Notes: a model not told the origin generated them from the sequence alone. A DNA stretch of 64,000 bases from Clostridiaceae bacterium (GCA_910575795.1 CAJTGE010000006.1:124001-188000), one strand, 5' to 3'; positions 24,117 to 33,161 are shown, counted from the first letter of the stretch. Numbers and translations: made by a program.

Positions 24117-24494
24117 ATGATGATAAACGATAAACTACGCGAAATACGGGAGCAAACCGGTTTGAACAAAAAAAGGTTTGCCGAATTTATAGGGATTAAA
24201 TATACAACATATAATAATTATGAAGTCGGAGTCAGGGAACCGAATTCTGATTTTATAAAAATGATTTGCAGATAATTTAACGTTTCCGCTGATTTTATTT
24301 ATGGCCTTCAAGAAGATAAGGAAACTCTTTATTCATATAAATTAAAACCTTCAGAATATGAACATATAAAAAAATATCGTAACCTGGACCAATACGGCAG
24401 AGAAACCGTCGATCTCATAATAGAGAGGGAAACCGAACGGGTAAAAAAAGCAACAAAAAAACCTGAAGAGCCCCGGGAAATCCCCGGCAGTTAA
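24117..24494 (+). pseudogene. XRE-type helix-turn-helix regulator interrupted by one in-frame stop
   Basis: The start after AAAGGAGAGAC reads MMINDKLREIREQTG and a helix-turn-helix (KKRFAEFIGIKYTTYNNYEVGVREP). It then reaches TAA after IKMICR at 24273-24275. The same frame continues without interruption (FNVSADFIYGLQEDKETLYS and on) to a natural stop at 24492-24494. FNVSADFIYG is the usual continuation of Cro/CI-type domains, so a single nonsense change in a gene of about 125 codons is the simplest reading. The truncated 52-residue product still holds most of the DNA-binding domain. Being low in GC, it may be acquired. Confidence 0.75.
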
Positions 24495-24725
24495 ACTGTA
24501 ACAGAGCGATAGTTTAAGCGCCTTTGAGCCGGATTTATTTTTAACAAGATTTTTGTTGTTTTATAGAAAACCTGCGTTCCTGCTGAAGAAATTATCCACA
24601 ACCTATAGAATTATGTTTGAACCAGCGCTTGCTGTTATTGAGAAAATCTAATCATTCTTTGAAAGAGAAAAATGATGGGAAGCCTGAGGGGCCTTATAAA
24701 ACCAAAACTGAAGGAGGATAAAAAG

Positions 24726-25016
24726 ATGTTAGAGAAAAAAGATCTGGAAATGATAGCTGAAATCGTAAAGGAGACAAACAAGCCTATACACGAAAGACTC
24801 GATAAGATGGAGACAAAAGTAACAGAAGTTCAAATGACCTTGGAAAATGAAACCAACAAGGAAATCCATATTATCGCCGAAGGCCACCTTGACCTCTCCC
24901 GAAAACTTGATGACGCCCTAAAAGTGGAGGCTGAAAAAGAAATGCTTCTGCTCCGGGTGAACCGTCTGGAAAATGAGGTTCGACGGATTAAACAACGGAT
25001 TGAAGAAATTGCATAG
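24726..25016 (+). CDS. Small coiled-coil protein of unknown function
   Basis: This protein of 96 residues starts MLEKKDLEMIAEIVKETN after AAGGAGG. It is highly charged with heptad-like spacing almost throughout (LLRVNRLENEVRRIKQRIEEI at the end). It has no signal peptide or membrane segment. I do not recognise the family. It lies about 230 bp downstream of the broken XRE gene on the same strand and shares its low-GC composition. The region between holds nothing that I can identify. Confidence 0.65.
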   Translation: MLEKKDLEMIAEIVKETNKPIHERLDKMETKVTEVQMTLENETNKEIHIIAEGHLDLSRKLDDALKVEAEKEMLLLRVNRLENEVRRIKQRIEEIA

Positions 25017-25063
25017 AACAAAATTTTAAATGACCGCACCATGACAATATATTATGCTTAACC

Positions 25064-25139
25064 GGGGAACCGTTGGGGTGTTATGTCAGCCGCCGGACGA
25101 AAGAAAGGAGGCCAGGCTTGATCTGGCCAACGGTTCTCC
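25064..25139 (+). other. Long-range hairpin downstream of the coiled-coil gene
   Basis: GGGGAACCGTTGG (25064-25076) is matched by CCAACGGTTCTCC (25127-25139), with an inner stem GGCCAG/CTGGCC. It could be a structured 3' region or small RNA. No T-tract follows. The rest of 25017-25327 shows no gene. Confidence 0.4.
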
Positions 25140-25327
25140 TGTTACGTATATTGTGTGCCCGCTTGGATGATTTGTCAAATTAAGATTTCCGGACCTGAAA
25201 TAACAGGATTAAAAAATCAATGCGCATTTTAGGGGAATAAAAACCATGTGATTTCGTGTGATACATACCCCAAAAAAGCTTTGTATTTGAGGATAAGATA
25301 TGTTTATATTTTCCCATAACAGACACC

Positions 25328-25371
25328 AAAAAACCTTGTAACTACAAGGAAAATCCTGTACTTACAAGGTT
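25328..25371 (-). terminator. Terminator of the tRNA unit
   Basis: On the minus strand, AACCTTGTAA and TTACAAGGTT form a 10-bp stem followed by TTTT, directly downstream of tRNA-Gly. Confidence 0.7.
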
Positions 25372-25381
25372 GCGTCGAAAA

Positions 25382-25452
25382 AGCGGGTGATGGGAATCGA
25401 ACCCACGTATCTAGCTTGGAAGGCTAGTGTTCTACCATTGAACTACACCCGC
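25382..25452 (-). tRNA. tRNA-Gly (anticodon TCC)
   Basis: The 71-nt cloverleaf has acceptor GCGGGTG/CACCCGC, D-arm GTTC, anticodon loop CTTCCAA, and T-arm GTGGGTTCGATTCCCAT. The 3' CCA is not encoded. It is the second gene of a two-tRNA transcript. Confidence 0.95.
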
Positions 25453-25473
25453 ATAATAAATATAAAATTCTAA

Positions 25474-25546
<73 letters not shown>

Positions 25547-25600
25547 ATCCTGAGAAATCCTTTGATTCCTACCCGCTGCACTGTTCCAGCGACGTTAATT

Positions 25601-25629
25601 ATTTTACTTTATATTAAAGAAAATGTCAA
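25601..25629 (-). promoter_or_regulatory. Strong tRNA promoter
   Basis: A perfect TTGACA, 17-bp spacer and TAAAAT stand on the minus strand about 55 bp upstream of tRNA-Phe. The rest of 25630-25872 has no gene. Confidence 0.85.
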
Positions 25630-25872
25630 GCGTTTTTTGAAATTTTATAAACTTTTTTAATCGTTTACTTTTTATCAATTTTGATATCCATTTTTCACTT
25701 CAATGCTTTGCAAAACCAAAAACATACCGCCCGCGGCCGCGGTTTGCCCGTCTGGGATGTATGGGATATAAGATGTATAGGAGTATCCTGTAAGGAGCGC
25801 GGAGAAGGGCAGCCGCGCGCTTAAGCGGGATGCCGCTCTCTTCTCCTTCGCGTAATTAATGCCTCCTATGAC

Positions 25873-26751
25873 CTACACAGCCAGCAGATTCGACAGCTCT
25901 GCAAACTGCCCAAGCGTCAGCGCCTCGCCCCGGACAGCGGCGGGGAGGCCAAGAGTTTCGATCGCCTTCGCTATCTCCTCCTTCGTAAAACCAAGCTCCG
26001 GGCTGTTGTACAGGCCGTTTAGCAGTGTTTTCCGTCTCTGGTTAAAGGAGGCGCGGATCAGGCGGAACATTAACTGCCTGTCCTTTGTCTCCACCGGCGG
26101 ATCCTGATGGCGCGTGAGGCGGATAACCGCTGAGCCGACGCCCGGACGGGGAATAAAGCAGTTGGGCGGCACATTGGCCGCCAGGTACGGCTGCGCGTAA
26201 TACCGGACGGCCAGGGACAGCGCGCCGTACTCCTTGGACCCCGGGCCTGACTGCATGCGATCCGCGACCTCCTTCTGGACCATAACCGTGATGTTGTCAA
26301 CCGGGGCCCCGCTCTCGAACAATCCCATGATAATGGGCGTGGTGATATAGTATGGAAGATTGGCGACCACTTTTATGGGACGCCCCTCATTATAGTCCAG
26401 CGCCAGCTTTGGAATATCCATCTTCAGGATATCTTCATGGAACACTTTTATATTTTCATAGCCTGCCAGGGTTTCTTCGAGAATCGGGATCAGGTTTGCG
26501 TCGATTTCTACCGCTGCCACCCATCTGGCGCGCTCGGCCAGGCGCTGGGTCATGGTCCCAATGCCCGGCCCAATCTCCAGCACCATATCGTCTGGCGTAA
26601 TGTCCGCCGCCGCGATAATCTTGTCCAGCACATGGGAATCGATCAGGAAATTCTGGCCGTACTTTTTCTGGAACGCAAAGCCATGACGGCGGATGATCTC
26701 CAGCGTATTCTGCGGGCTGCTTAAGTCTGTTTTCACAACGGATTTATTCAT
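25873..26751 (-). CDS. rsmA: RsmA/KsgA, 16S rRNA adenine(1518/1519) dimethyltransferase
   Basis: RsmA dimethylates two adjacent adenines in the 3' hairpin of 16S rRNA during late 30S assembly. The SAM-binding motif is LEIGPGIGTMTQRLAE, after KKYGQNFLID. The catalytic NLPYYITTPI is intact. The length of 292 is normal. Its ATG overlaps the tatD stop (ATGA), continuing the metG-tatD-rsmA order that is common in Firmicutes. Confidence 0.97.
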   Translation of the reverse strand: MNKSVVKTDLSSPQNTLEIIRRHGFAFQKKYGQNFLIDSHVLDKIIAAADITPDDMVLEIGPGIGTMTQRLAERARWVAAVEIDANLIPILEETLAGYENIKVFHEDILKMDIPKLALDYNEGRPIKVVANLPYYITTPIIMGLFESGAPVDNITVMVQKEVADRMQSGPGSKEYGALSLAVRYYAQPYLAANVPPNCFIPRPGVGSAVIRLTRHQDPPVETKDRQLMFRLIRASFNQRRKTLLNGLYNSPELGFTKEEIAKAIETLGLPAAVRGEALTLGQFAELSNLLAV

Positions 26752-27554
26752 AACGGATTCCTTTCCGTAACTTCCCGCCTATCCAGTCTGTAAAGCTCCT
26801 TTGCATTCCGGTTTGTGGCGCGGATAATCTCCTGCTCCGTCAGCCCTTTTATGTCCGCCAGGGCCTTGACCACATATTTCAGATAGAGTGAACAATTGCG
26901 TTTCCCGCGATGCGGAACAGGCGCGAGATAAGGACAGTCCGTCTCCAGGACCAGGCGGTCCAGCGGGGCATAGGCCGCGACCTCCTTCAGTTTCTTTGCA
27001 TTCTGAAAGGTCAGCACACCCCCGATCCCCAGATAAAAGCCCATATTCAGGTATTCCCGCGCCATATCGGTCCCGTAGGAAAAACAGTGGATCACGCCCC
27101 CGATCTCTGCGCTTTTGTGCGCTTTCATGATCTCCAGCGTGTCTTTTGCCGCCTCTCGGCTGTGAATGACTACCGGGCGGCCTGTCTCCCGGGCCAGCTC
27201 AAGCTGGCGCTCAAACCATTTTTTCTGAATGCCGCGTCCTGGCTCGTCCCAGTAGTAATCCAGGCCGATCTCGCCGATCGCTGCCATCGCAGGCTCAAGG
27301 GCCGCCCGGAGGACAGCCTTAAAGCTCTCTTCGTCTAATTCGTCCGTGCTGCACGGATGGATCCCGGCCGCCCCGTACACCTGCGGATATCTGCGCGTCA
27401 GCGCCAGCGTGTCTTCTATGCTTTTTAAGTCTGAGCTGATGTTGACTATAGCCTCGATCCCGTTTTCTGTAAGGTTCTCCAGAATGTTTTCCCTGTCGCC
27501 GTCAAACGCCTCGTCGTCATAGTGGGCGTGTGTGTCAAATATCATCTCTCCCAT
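26748..27554 (-). CDS. tatD: TatD family metal-dependent hydrolase
   Basis: This TIM-barrel metalloenzyme has DNase activity in characterised members. Metal ligands are visible in FDTHAHYDD, GEIGLDYYWD, PVVIHSREA, VIHCFSYG and VLETDCPYLAP. The ATG at 27554 overlaps the metG stop (TGATG), suggesting coupling; the ATG at 27545 (MIFDTHAH) is an alternative with a very close GGGAGAG. The length is about 268 residues. Confidence 0.93.
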   Translation of the reverse strand: MGEMIFDTHAHYDDEAFDGDRENILENLTENGIEAIVNISSDLKSIEDTLALTRRYPQVYGAAGIHPCSTDELDEESFKAVLRAALEPAMAAIGEIGLDYYWDEPGRGIQKKWFERQLELARETGRPVVIHSREAAKDTLEIMKAHKSAEIGGVIHCFSYGTDMAREYLNMGFYLGIGGVLTFQNAKKLKEVAAYAPLDRLVLETDCPYLAPVPHRGKRNCSLYLKYVVKALADIKGLTEQEIIRATNRNAKELYRLDRREVTERNPL

Positions 27555-29662
27555 CAGCAAATCTCAGCTCCTGCAGGCATATCCTTCTCCGGCTTCATTA
27601 ACGCAAGATTTCCGTCCATATCCTCTGCGCACAGCAGCATGCCCTCTGACATCATCCCCGCCAGCTTTGCAGGCTTTAAGTTCGTAACCACCATGACCTT
27701 TTTGCCAACCATCTCCTCCGGCGAGTAATGGGCCTTGATGCCGCTGAGAATCTGGCGCACCTGGCTGCCAACCTTTACTTGTGAGCACAGAAGCTTTTTG
27801 GACTTCGGAACTGCCTCGCAGGCAATGATCTCGCCCACCTGGAACTGGAGCTTTGCGAAATCGTCATACGTGATCTCGGGCTTTGCTTCCAGATCGATCA
27901 CATGGCCGGATGTATCATCCTGCCCGGAGCCGCCCGTCGTACCATCCTGCGAAGAAGCGCTGCCGGCCATACCATCCCGTGCAGAGCCGCTGCCGGACGC
28001 GCCATCCTGCGAAGAGTTGCCGGACGCATGGGCCGCTGCCGCGCCGCCGTCTTTCTGGCCCTGGCTCTTTTCAGCGCCGTCAGCCTGTATCTTTTCCACC
28101 TTTTCCAATACCTCTTTGATATCCATCCGGGCAAACAAAATCTCCGGCTTTTCTGTCACATGGCTGCCTGACGGGTAGAGGCCGAACTGCTCCATCCTGT
28201 CAAGCGGCCGCTTCTGCGTGTTTAACTGCCGCAAAATCTTCTCCGACGTCTCGGGCATAAAGGAGTGCAGCAGGGAAGCGCCGATGACAATGGCTTCTGT
28301 CAGGTTATAAAGCACGGTCGCCAGGCGATCGCGTTTTGCCTCGTCCTTTGCCAGCGCCCAGGGCGTCGTCTCGTCAATGTATTTATTGCTTCTGCGGAAA
28401 ATGCCGAATATCTCTGTGATTGCATCCGCCACGCGGAGCTTTTCCATCTTCCCGTCAACCTTTTTTACAGCCTCCAGCACCGCGGCCTTTAAGTCAGCGT
28501 CCACCTCTTCGGCCGCGCCCTTATCCGCTACCTCGCCGCCGAAATATTTGTTGCTCATGGAAATGGTGCGGTTGACGAGGTTGCCGAGGATATTCGCCAG
28601 ATCCGAATTCATGCGCTCGACCATCAGCTCCCAGGTGATAACGCCGTCGTTTTCAAACGGCATCTCGTGAAGGACAAAGTAGCGCACTGCGTCAACGCCG
28701 AAAAAGTCCGCCAGGGTGTCTGCATAGAGCACATTTCCTTTTGACTTGCTCATCTTGCCGTCGCCCTGCAGAAGCCACGGGTGGCCGAATATCTGCTTCG
28801 GAAGCGGCAGATCAAGGGCCATCAGAAAGATCGGCCAGTAGATCGTGTGAAAGCGGATTATATCCTTTCCGATCAGATGCAGATCCGCCGGCCAGTATTT
28901 TCCGAATAATTCGCCGTGACTGCCGCCGCAGTCATACCCCAGCCCGGTGATGTAGTTTGTCAGGGCGTCGAGCCACACATAGACCACATGCTTCGGGTCA
29001 AAATCAACCGGAATCCCCCATTTGAAGGAGGTTCTTGAAACACACAGATCCTGCAGGCCAGGAAGCAGGAAATTATTCATCATCTCATTCTTTCTTGAAA
29101 CGGGCTGGATAAATTCCGGGTGCGCGTTGATGTGGTCAATCAGCCTCTGGGCATATTTGCTCATTCTGAAGAAATACGCGTCCTCCTTTGCAGGCTCTAC
29201 CGGGCGGCCGCAGTCCGGGCACTTTCCGTCCACTGCCTGCGACTGCGTCCAGAAGGATTCGCACGGCGTGCAGTAAAGCCCCTCATAGCAGCCCTTGTAG
29301 ATATCCCCCTGATCGTACAGCTTTTTAAATACTTTCTGGATCTGCGCCTCATGATCCGCGTCGGTTGTGCGGATAAATTTATCATAAGACGTATTCATGC
29401 GATCCCAGATTTCCTTTATCTGCCCGGCTACGCCGTCCACGAATTCTTTTGGCGACACGCCCGCCTCGGCGGCCTTGAGCTCAATCTTCTGGCCGTGCTC
29501 GTCTGTTCCGGTCTGGAAGCGCACGTCAAAGCCCTGCTCCCTTTTATACCTGGCGATGCTGTCTGCCAATATGATCTCATACGTATTTCCGATATGCGGC
29601 TTACCTGAGGTGTAAGCGATTGCGGTTGTTATATAGTATGGTTTTTTACAGCTTGTACACAT
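27554..29662 (-). CDS. metG: Methionyl-tRNA synthetase with C-terminal tRNA-binding domain
   Basis: This is a class I synthetase that charges tRNA-Met. The HIGH motif is PHIGNTYE near residue 22, the zinc knuckle is CTPCESFW..GKCPDCGRP, and KMSKSKGN is intact. The C-terminal about 105 residues are a Trbp111-like EMAP domain (FQVGEIIACEAVPKSKKL, MVVTNLKPAKLAGMMSEGM). The two are joined by an unusually long low-complexity linker (about residues 530-590) rich in Gly, Ser, Ala and Asp and encoded by degenerate tandem repeats. The length of 702 residues includes it. The promoter at 29706-29734 heads the metG-tatD-rsmA operon. No T-box fits in the short leader. Confidence 0.96.
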   Translation of the reverse strand: MCTSCKKPYYITTAIAYTSGKPHIGNTYEIILADSIARYKREQGFDVRFQTGTDEHGQKIELKAAEAGVSPKEFVDGVAGQIKEIWDRMNTSYDKFIRTTDADHEAQIQKVFKKLYDQGDIYKGCYEGLYCTPCESFWTQSQAVDGKCPDCGRPVEPAKEDAYFFRMSKYAQRLIDHINAHPEFIQPVSRKNEMMNNFLLPGLQDLCVSRTSFKWGIPVDFDPKHVVYVWLDALTNYITGLGYDCGGSHGELFGKYWPADLHLIGKDIIRFHTIYWPIFLMALDLPLPKQIFGHPWLLQGDGKMSKSKGNVLYADTLADFFGVDAVRYFVLHEMPFENDGVITWELMVERMNSDLANILGNLVNRTISMSNKYFGGEVADKGAAEEVDADLKAAVLEAVKKVDGKMEKLRVADAITEIFGIFRRSNKYIDETTPWALAKDEAKRDRLATVLYNLTEAIVIGASLLHSFMPETSEKILRQLNTQKRPLDRMEQFGLYPSGSHVTEKPEILFARMDIKEVLEKVEKIQADGAEKSQGQKDGGAAAAHASGNSSQDGASGSGSARDGMAGSASSQDGTTGGSGQDDTSGHVIDLEAKPEITYDDFAKLQFQVGEIIACEAVPKSKKLLCSQVKVGSQVRQILSGIKAHYSPEEMVGKKVMVVTNLKPAKLAGMMSEGMLLCAEDMDGNLALMKPEKDMPAGAEIC
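27914..28027 (-). repeat. Degenerate 27/30-bp tandem repeat in metG
   Basis: Four units of 27, 30, 30 and 27 bp begin with (A/G)(C/T)CATCC on the plus strand. They encode Ser-Gln-Asp-Gly-like tetrads spaced by Gly/Ser/Ala. All unit lengths are multiples of three, so copy changes keep the frame. Confidence 0.7.
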
Positions 29663-29705
29663 AAATCAATTCTCTCCTTATATTTTTCAAAAACGCTCTG
29701 ACTTT

Positions 29706-29734
29706 AGCCTATCCGTTCAGCCGCTTTTTGTCAA
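29706..29734 (-). promoter_or_regulatory. metG operon promoter
   Basis: On the minus strand, a perfect TTGACA, 17-bp spacer and weak TAGGCT stand about 45 bp before the metG start. Confidence 0.55.
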
Positions 29735-29757
29735 GCAGGATCTACTTTTATTCATAG

Positions 29758-29786
29758 TTGTTTTTGTCTTCAATATAAATTATAAT
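29758..29786 (+). promoter_or_regulatory. Promoter of the DUF885 lipoprotein gene
   Basis: TTGTTT, 17 bp and a perfect TATAAT stand about 25 bp before the start codon. Confidence 0.65.
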
Positions 29787-29810
29787 AGCAGGTAACCTGG
29801 AGGTGCTTAG

Positions 29811-31673
29811 ATGATGAAGACACACAGAAACCGGATTTTTTATTTCCTGATTGTAATGATCGCCGCTGTCTTTTGCGGCTGCAGCCGCTATACTCCGCCC
29901 TCAGAGTCGTATCAGGCCGGAGAATACCGCGCTTTAGATGGTTTAAGCGCAGAGAAACCGGATGCCCCGGATAAAGGCGGCGTTCCCGGAGATACGCAGG
30001 ATGTCCGGGAGCGGTTTGACGCATTTACCAGCCGGATCTTCTGTGAATCCCTGGCCGAGGATCCTATGTCGCTGCATTTTACCCTGCAAAACCCGGAGTC
30101 TTTTGGCGTCGCGGCGCAGGATATGCATTTCCCCTCTATCTCCCATGAGCTTCTTCTTGAGGATGCAAAAGAAAACGAAGCGCTTTTACAGGAGCTTTTA
30201 AGCTTTGATCCGGCGCTTCTGACCTCCTCACAGCTATATACCTGGCAGAATTTGAAAGATACGCTGGAGACTGAAGCCCTGTCAAAGGGGCTGGAGCTCC
30301 TTTACCAGCCCTTAAGCCCTGTGATCGGCGTGCAGGCGCAGCTCCCGGTGCTTTTGGCTGAGTACGAGTTTTCTGATAGACAGGATGTGGACGATTATCT
30401 GGCGCTTCTCGCGCAGATCGATACGTATTATGCGCAGCTCGCGGATTATGAGAAAGAACGGGCCGCTGCCGGCCTCACGCCGTGCGACGACGCCATTGAC
30501 CGCATCCTCATCTCCTGCAGGGACTATCTCGCCTCCCCGGAGAGCAGTTTTATGGCGGAAACCTTTGAGAGCCGCTTAAATGAGGTCCCGGATCTGACGG
30601 ACGCTGAACGGGATGCCTACAAACAGGCGAACCTAAAGGCGCTGCAGGAGCATTTCGTCCCGGCCTATACGAACTTAAGCGCCGCTCTGGAAGCGCTTAA
30701 GGGGACAGGGACGGGCGAACAGGGGCTCTGCCATTTTGAAAATGGAAAGGCATACTATGAATACCTGGTCGCCTCCTTAACCGGAACCGGCTCCACGGCG
30801 CCTGAGCTGCGCCAGCGGATCGAAAAGGAGTTGGGGAGCAATATGGCCCAGATCGGCCTTTTGATGAAAAATCACCCGGAGCTCAGAGACAGCCTGACTG
30901 ATTTTCGTTTCCCTGTCACAGATCCGGTGGAGATCCTGAATCACCTGCGGGAACAGATCAAAGAGGACTTCCCGGAGCTTGACGACTCCGGCTTTGAGGT
31001 AAAGCATGTGCCCAAGGCGCTGGAAACCTCGCTGTCCCCCGCCTTTTTCCTGATTCCGCCGCTTGATTCAAATGACACGAACGTCATTTATATCAATGAC
31101 CTCCTGAGCGGGGACGACGACCTCTACACCACCCTGGCCCATGAGGGCTATCCGGGGCATCTGTACCAGTCCGTGTATTTTAACCGGAGAAATCCCTGTC
31201 CCCTGCAGCGCCTCCTCGTCTGTGACGGCTACAGCGAGGGCTGGGGCCTGTACTGCGAGCTCTACGCCTATTCCTTTGACAACGGCAATCCCGAGCCCTT
31301 AAAACAGGTAGTCGCGCAAAGCGCCGCCTCCATCTACGGCCTGTACGCCCTCCTGGATATCCGTATCAATTACGACGGCTGGGATTTGGATCAGACGACC
31401 GTCTTTTTAAAGACCTATTACGGAATTGAGGATGCAGACGTCATCGCGGAAATCTATCATTCCCTGACCGATAATCCGGTCAATTACCTGAAATATTACA
31501 CCGGCTTTCTGGAGATCCGCACGCTCCGGGATGAGGCGGCCAAGGCGCTTGGAGAGCGCTTTGATGTGAAGGCATTCCACCAGTTTATCCTCGATATGGA
31601 AGGCGCTCCGTTCCGTGTCATCAGGCCCCGTTTCCAGACATGGCTTGCGGAGCGCGGCGCAGGCAGGAATTAA
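29811..31673 (+). CDS. DUF885 family lipoprotein, putative zinc metallopeptidase
   Basis: The N-terminus is a lipoprotein signal (basic MMKTHRNRIF, hydrophobic core, VFCGCS lipobox), so the protein is anchored outside the membrane. The remaining about 590 residues are DUF885, a helical gluzincin-like fold. The HExGH-type motif is in LAHEGYPGHLYQ, followed about 35 residues later by YSEGWGLYCE with the third ligand candidate. A carboxypeptidase or oligopeptidase role is inferred from the fold; the substrate is unknown. The start follows GGAGGTG. It stands alone with its own promoter and a strong terminator directly after the stop. Confidence 0.88.
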   Translation: MMKTHRNRIFYFLIVMIAAVFCGCSRYTPPSESYQAGEYRALDGLSAEKPDAPDKGGVPGDTQDVRERFDAFTSRIFCESLAEDPMSLHFTLQNPESFGVAAQDMHFPSISHELLLEDAKENEALLQELLSFDPALLTSSQLYTWQNLKDTLETEALSKGLELLYQPLSPVIGVQAQLPVLLAEYEFSDRQDVDDYLALLAQIDTYYAQLADYEKERAAAGLTPCDDAIDRILISCRDYLASPESSFMAETFESRLNEVPDLTDAERDAYKQANLKALQEHFVPAYTNLSAALEALKGTGTGEQGLCHFENGKAYYEYLVASLTGTGSTAPELRQRIEKELGSNMAQIGLLMKNHPELRDSLTDFRFPVTDPVEILNHLREQIKEDFPELDDSGFEVKHVPKALETSLSPAFFLIPPLDSNDTNVIYINDLLSGDDDLYTTLAHEGYPGHLYQSVYFNRRNPCPLQRLLVCDGYSEGWGLYCELYAYSFDNGNPEPLKQVVAQSAASIYGLYALLDIRINYDGWDLDQTTVFLKTYYGIEDADVIAEIYHSLTDNPVNYLKYYTGFLEIRTLRDEAAKALGERFDVKAFHQFILDMEGAPFRVIRPRFQTWLAERGAGRN

Positions 31674-31676
31674 GAA

Positions 31677-31719
31677 AAAGACCGCAAAGCATATGTATCT
31701 TCACTGCTTTGCGGTCTTT
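31677..31719. terminator. Rho-independent terminator after the DUF885 gene
   Basis: AAAGACCGCAAAGCA and TGCTTTGCGGTCTTT form a 15-bp perfect stem. It is terminator-like in both directions. Confidence 0.85.
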
Positions 31720-31839
31720 CCCGTATCTAACGCCCGCATGTAAGGAAATGCAGGAAAATAACTTGTGCGGATTGCGCAGAAAATATTCCCGGCAGTTCCT
31801 GACATTTGCGGGCGTTATCCCACTGGCCGAATGGCTGCG

Positions 31840-32364
31840 TTATTTGAGCTTCTTAAATTCCTTGTTAAAGGTCAGATCCCCGCCGCCGATCTTTTCGCCC
31901 GCCACGGTAAGGCTTAATGTATCCGCCTCATAGTTCTGGATAAATGTATTGGCTACGGCGGTGACAATCAGATCGTCCTTCGCGCCCTGAAGAGCGGATA
32001 ATTCAAGCGTCAGCGCGCCGTCCTTATTCTCAAACTTTGTCACCGTAATGCCTTCCTCTATCACGCCCAGCTCTATCATCTTGTTGACCAGCTCCTGAGC
32101 GTCCAGCTCCTCGCCGTCCACGGCGTCTATATTCTGCGCAAGGCCCGTCTTGTCCGCATTTACAGAGTAAATACAAACTGTCACCGCCGGATCCTCGTCC
32201 ACCACCATCTGCTCCTTCTCCAGCGCCCCGTCAACCTGCGACTCCTGCGTGGCGCCTGCCGGCGGCGCTGTCCTGCGCTGCCCGGAATTCTGTGATGTCG
32301 GCGTACATGCAGTAAGCGCTACCGCCATCATACCGCCTGCTAATAATCCCATTAATTTTTTCAT
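31840..32364 (-). CDS. GerMN domain lipoprotein
   Basis: Signal and lipobox are MKKLMGLLAGGMMAVALTAC. A Gln/Pro/Thr-rich linker follows, and then a GerMN-type domain of about 110 residues (VTVCIYSVNADKTGL, DAQELVNKMIELGVI, LTLELSAL, VANTFIQNYEADTLSLTVAGE). GerMN proteins take part in spore germination or forespore channel structures. Many lipoprotein versions have no assigned role. The ATG at 32364 follows AGGAGG at 12 nt and gives 174 residues. It lies 24 bp after the MarR gene, so the two are probably cotranscribed. Confidence 0.82.
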   Translation of the reverse strand: MKKLMGLLAGGMMAVALTACTPTSQNSGQRRTAPPAGATQESQVDGALEKEQMVVDEDPAVTVCIYSVNADKTGLAQNIDAVDGEELDAQELVNKMIELGVIEEGITVTKFENKDGALTLELSALQGAKDDLIVTAVANTFIQNYEADTLSLTVAGEKIGGGDLTFNKEFKKLK

Positions 32365-32388
32365 AATTGTGTAGTTCCTCCTCATTTT

Positions 32389-32844
32389 TCAGTTTTTCCG
32401 GCTGTAAAACCAGTGTTCCAGCTTGGAAAGAGCCTTTACGAGCGTCTTCAGCTCCACCTGTGACAGCTCACCGGTCACACCCTCTATCATCGCCTTGTGA
32501 AAACTGGCGTGATGCTCATATGCGCGCCTGCCCCGCTCCGAAAGGGATATATACACCACCCGGCGATCCTGTTTTCCCCTCGCGCGCTCTACATAGCCTT
32601 TTTTTACAAGGCTGTTCATGGCAATGGTAAGCGTTCCGACCGTAACCGAAAGCTCCCTGGCAATAGCCGTCATATTTTTCGGCTTGTCAATCCCAATGGC
32701 TTCAATTACATGCATATCATTATTTGTGATATCCTTAAATTCCGGTGTGATAATGGCTTTTTGCTCAATGTACATAATATCACGGAACAGCCTTACCATT
32801 ACTTCATTCAGTGTCTCGTAATTATCCACCGTCTGCCCTTTCAT
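32389..32844 (-). CDS. MarR family transcriptional regulator
   Basis: The winged helix is clear: MTAIARELSVTVGTLTIAMNSLVKKGYVERARGKQDRRVVYISLSERG, with the DxRxxxxxLT-like wing. The flanking helices should form the dimer. At about 151 residues it resembles the FabT-like branch, but no fatty-acid genes are near. An upstream in-frame ATG (32868) would lie before the predicted transcription start, so MKGQTVDN at 32844 is preferred. Two TTTCTTACAA repeats overlap its promoter. Confidence 0.85.
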   Translation of the reverse strand: MKGQTVDNYETLNEVMVRLFRDIMYIEQKAIITPEFKDITNNDMHVIEAIGIDKPKNMTAIARELSVTVGTLTIAMNSLVKKGYVERARGKQDRRVVYISLSERGRRAYEHHASFHKAMIEGVTGELSQVELKTLVKALSKLEHWFYSRKN

Positions 32845-32870
32845 ATATTGATAACCAAAGATCCTCATTG

Positions 32871-32917
32871 ATTATACAATATTCTTTCTTACAAGACAAC
32901 CATCAAATTTCTTACAA
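32871..32917 (-). promoter_or_regulatory. MarR promoter with two direct-repeat operator candidates
   Basis: On the minus strand TTGTCT, 17 bp and TATAAT lie just upstream of the MarR gene. On the plus strand TTTCTTACAA occurs at 32885-32894 and 32908-32917, 23 bp apart, over the spacer/-35 edge and upstream. Autoregulation is inferred. Confidence 0.55.
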
Positions 32918-32961
32918 AATATGGTTTGTTGCGCGGCGGGCTGGGGGCGGTTGCGGGAAGG

Positions 32962-33104
32962 GCCGCCAGTGTCAGGTTCTGTATCCAACAAAACCCCGCT
33001 TCCGCCCGGAGAAAAGCGCAGCAATACTAAGCTCGAAAAGACCTCGCTAAGTACCGGCGGTTTTCTACGGGTTCCTTATGGATACAGAACCTGCCGCTGG
33101 CTGC
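32962..33104 (+). repeat. Hairpin unit, copy 3
   Basis: The outer arms are GCCGCCAG..CAGGTTCTGTATCC and GGATACAGAACCTG..CTGGCTGC. The core is nearly identical to that of copy 1 (9978-10114), including GGAGAAAAGCGCAGC and CTCGAAAAGACCTCGCTAAG. The 20-bp ends of the 764-bp element are absent, so the unit occurs without it. It fills the gap between MarR and spmB. Confidence 0.8.
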
Positions 33105-33161
33105 GTAATCGGCGGGCCATAAATGCTATTAATATAACTTTGTAAGGTTTCCGTCTCCTCT

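Noticed and set aside
29663..29760. T-box leader upstream of metG
   Set aside because: The leader is under 50 nt from the predicted promoter; no T-box consensus or terminator/antiterminator pair is visible.
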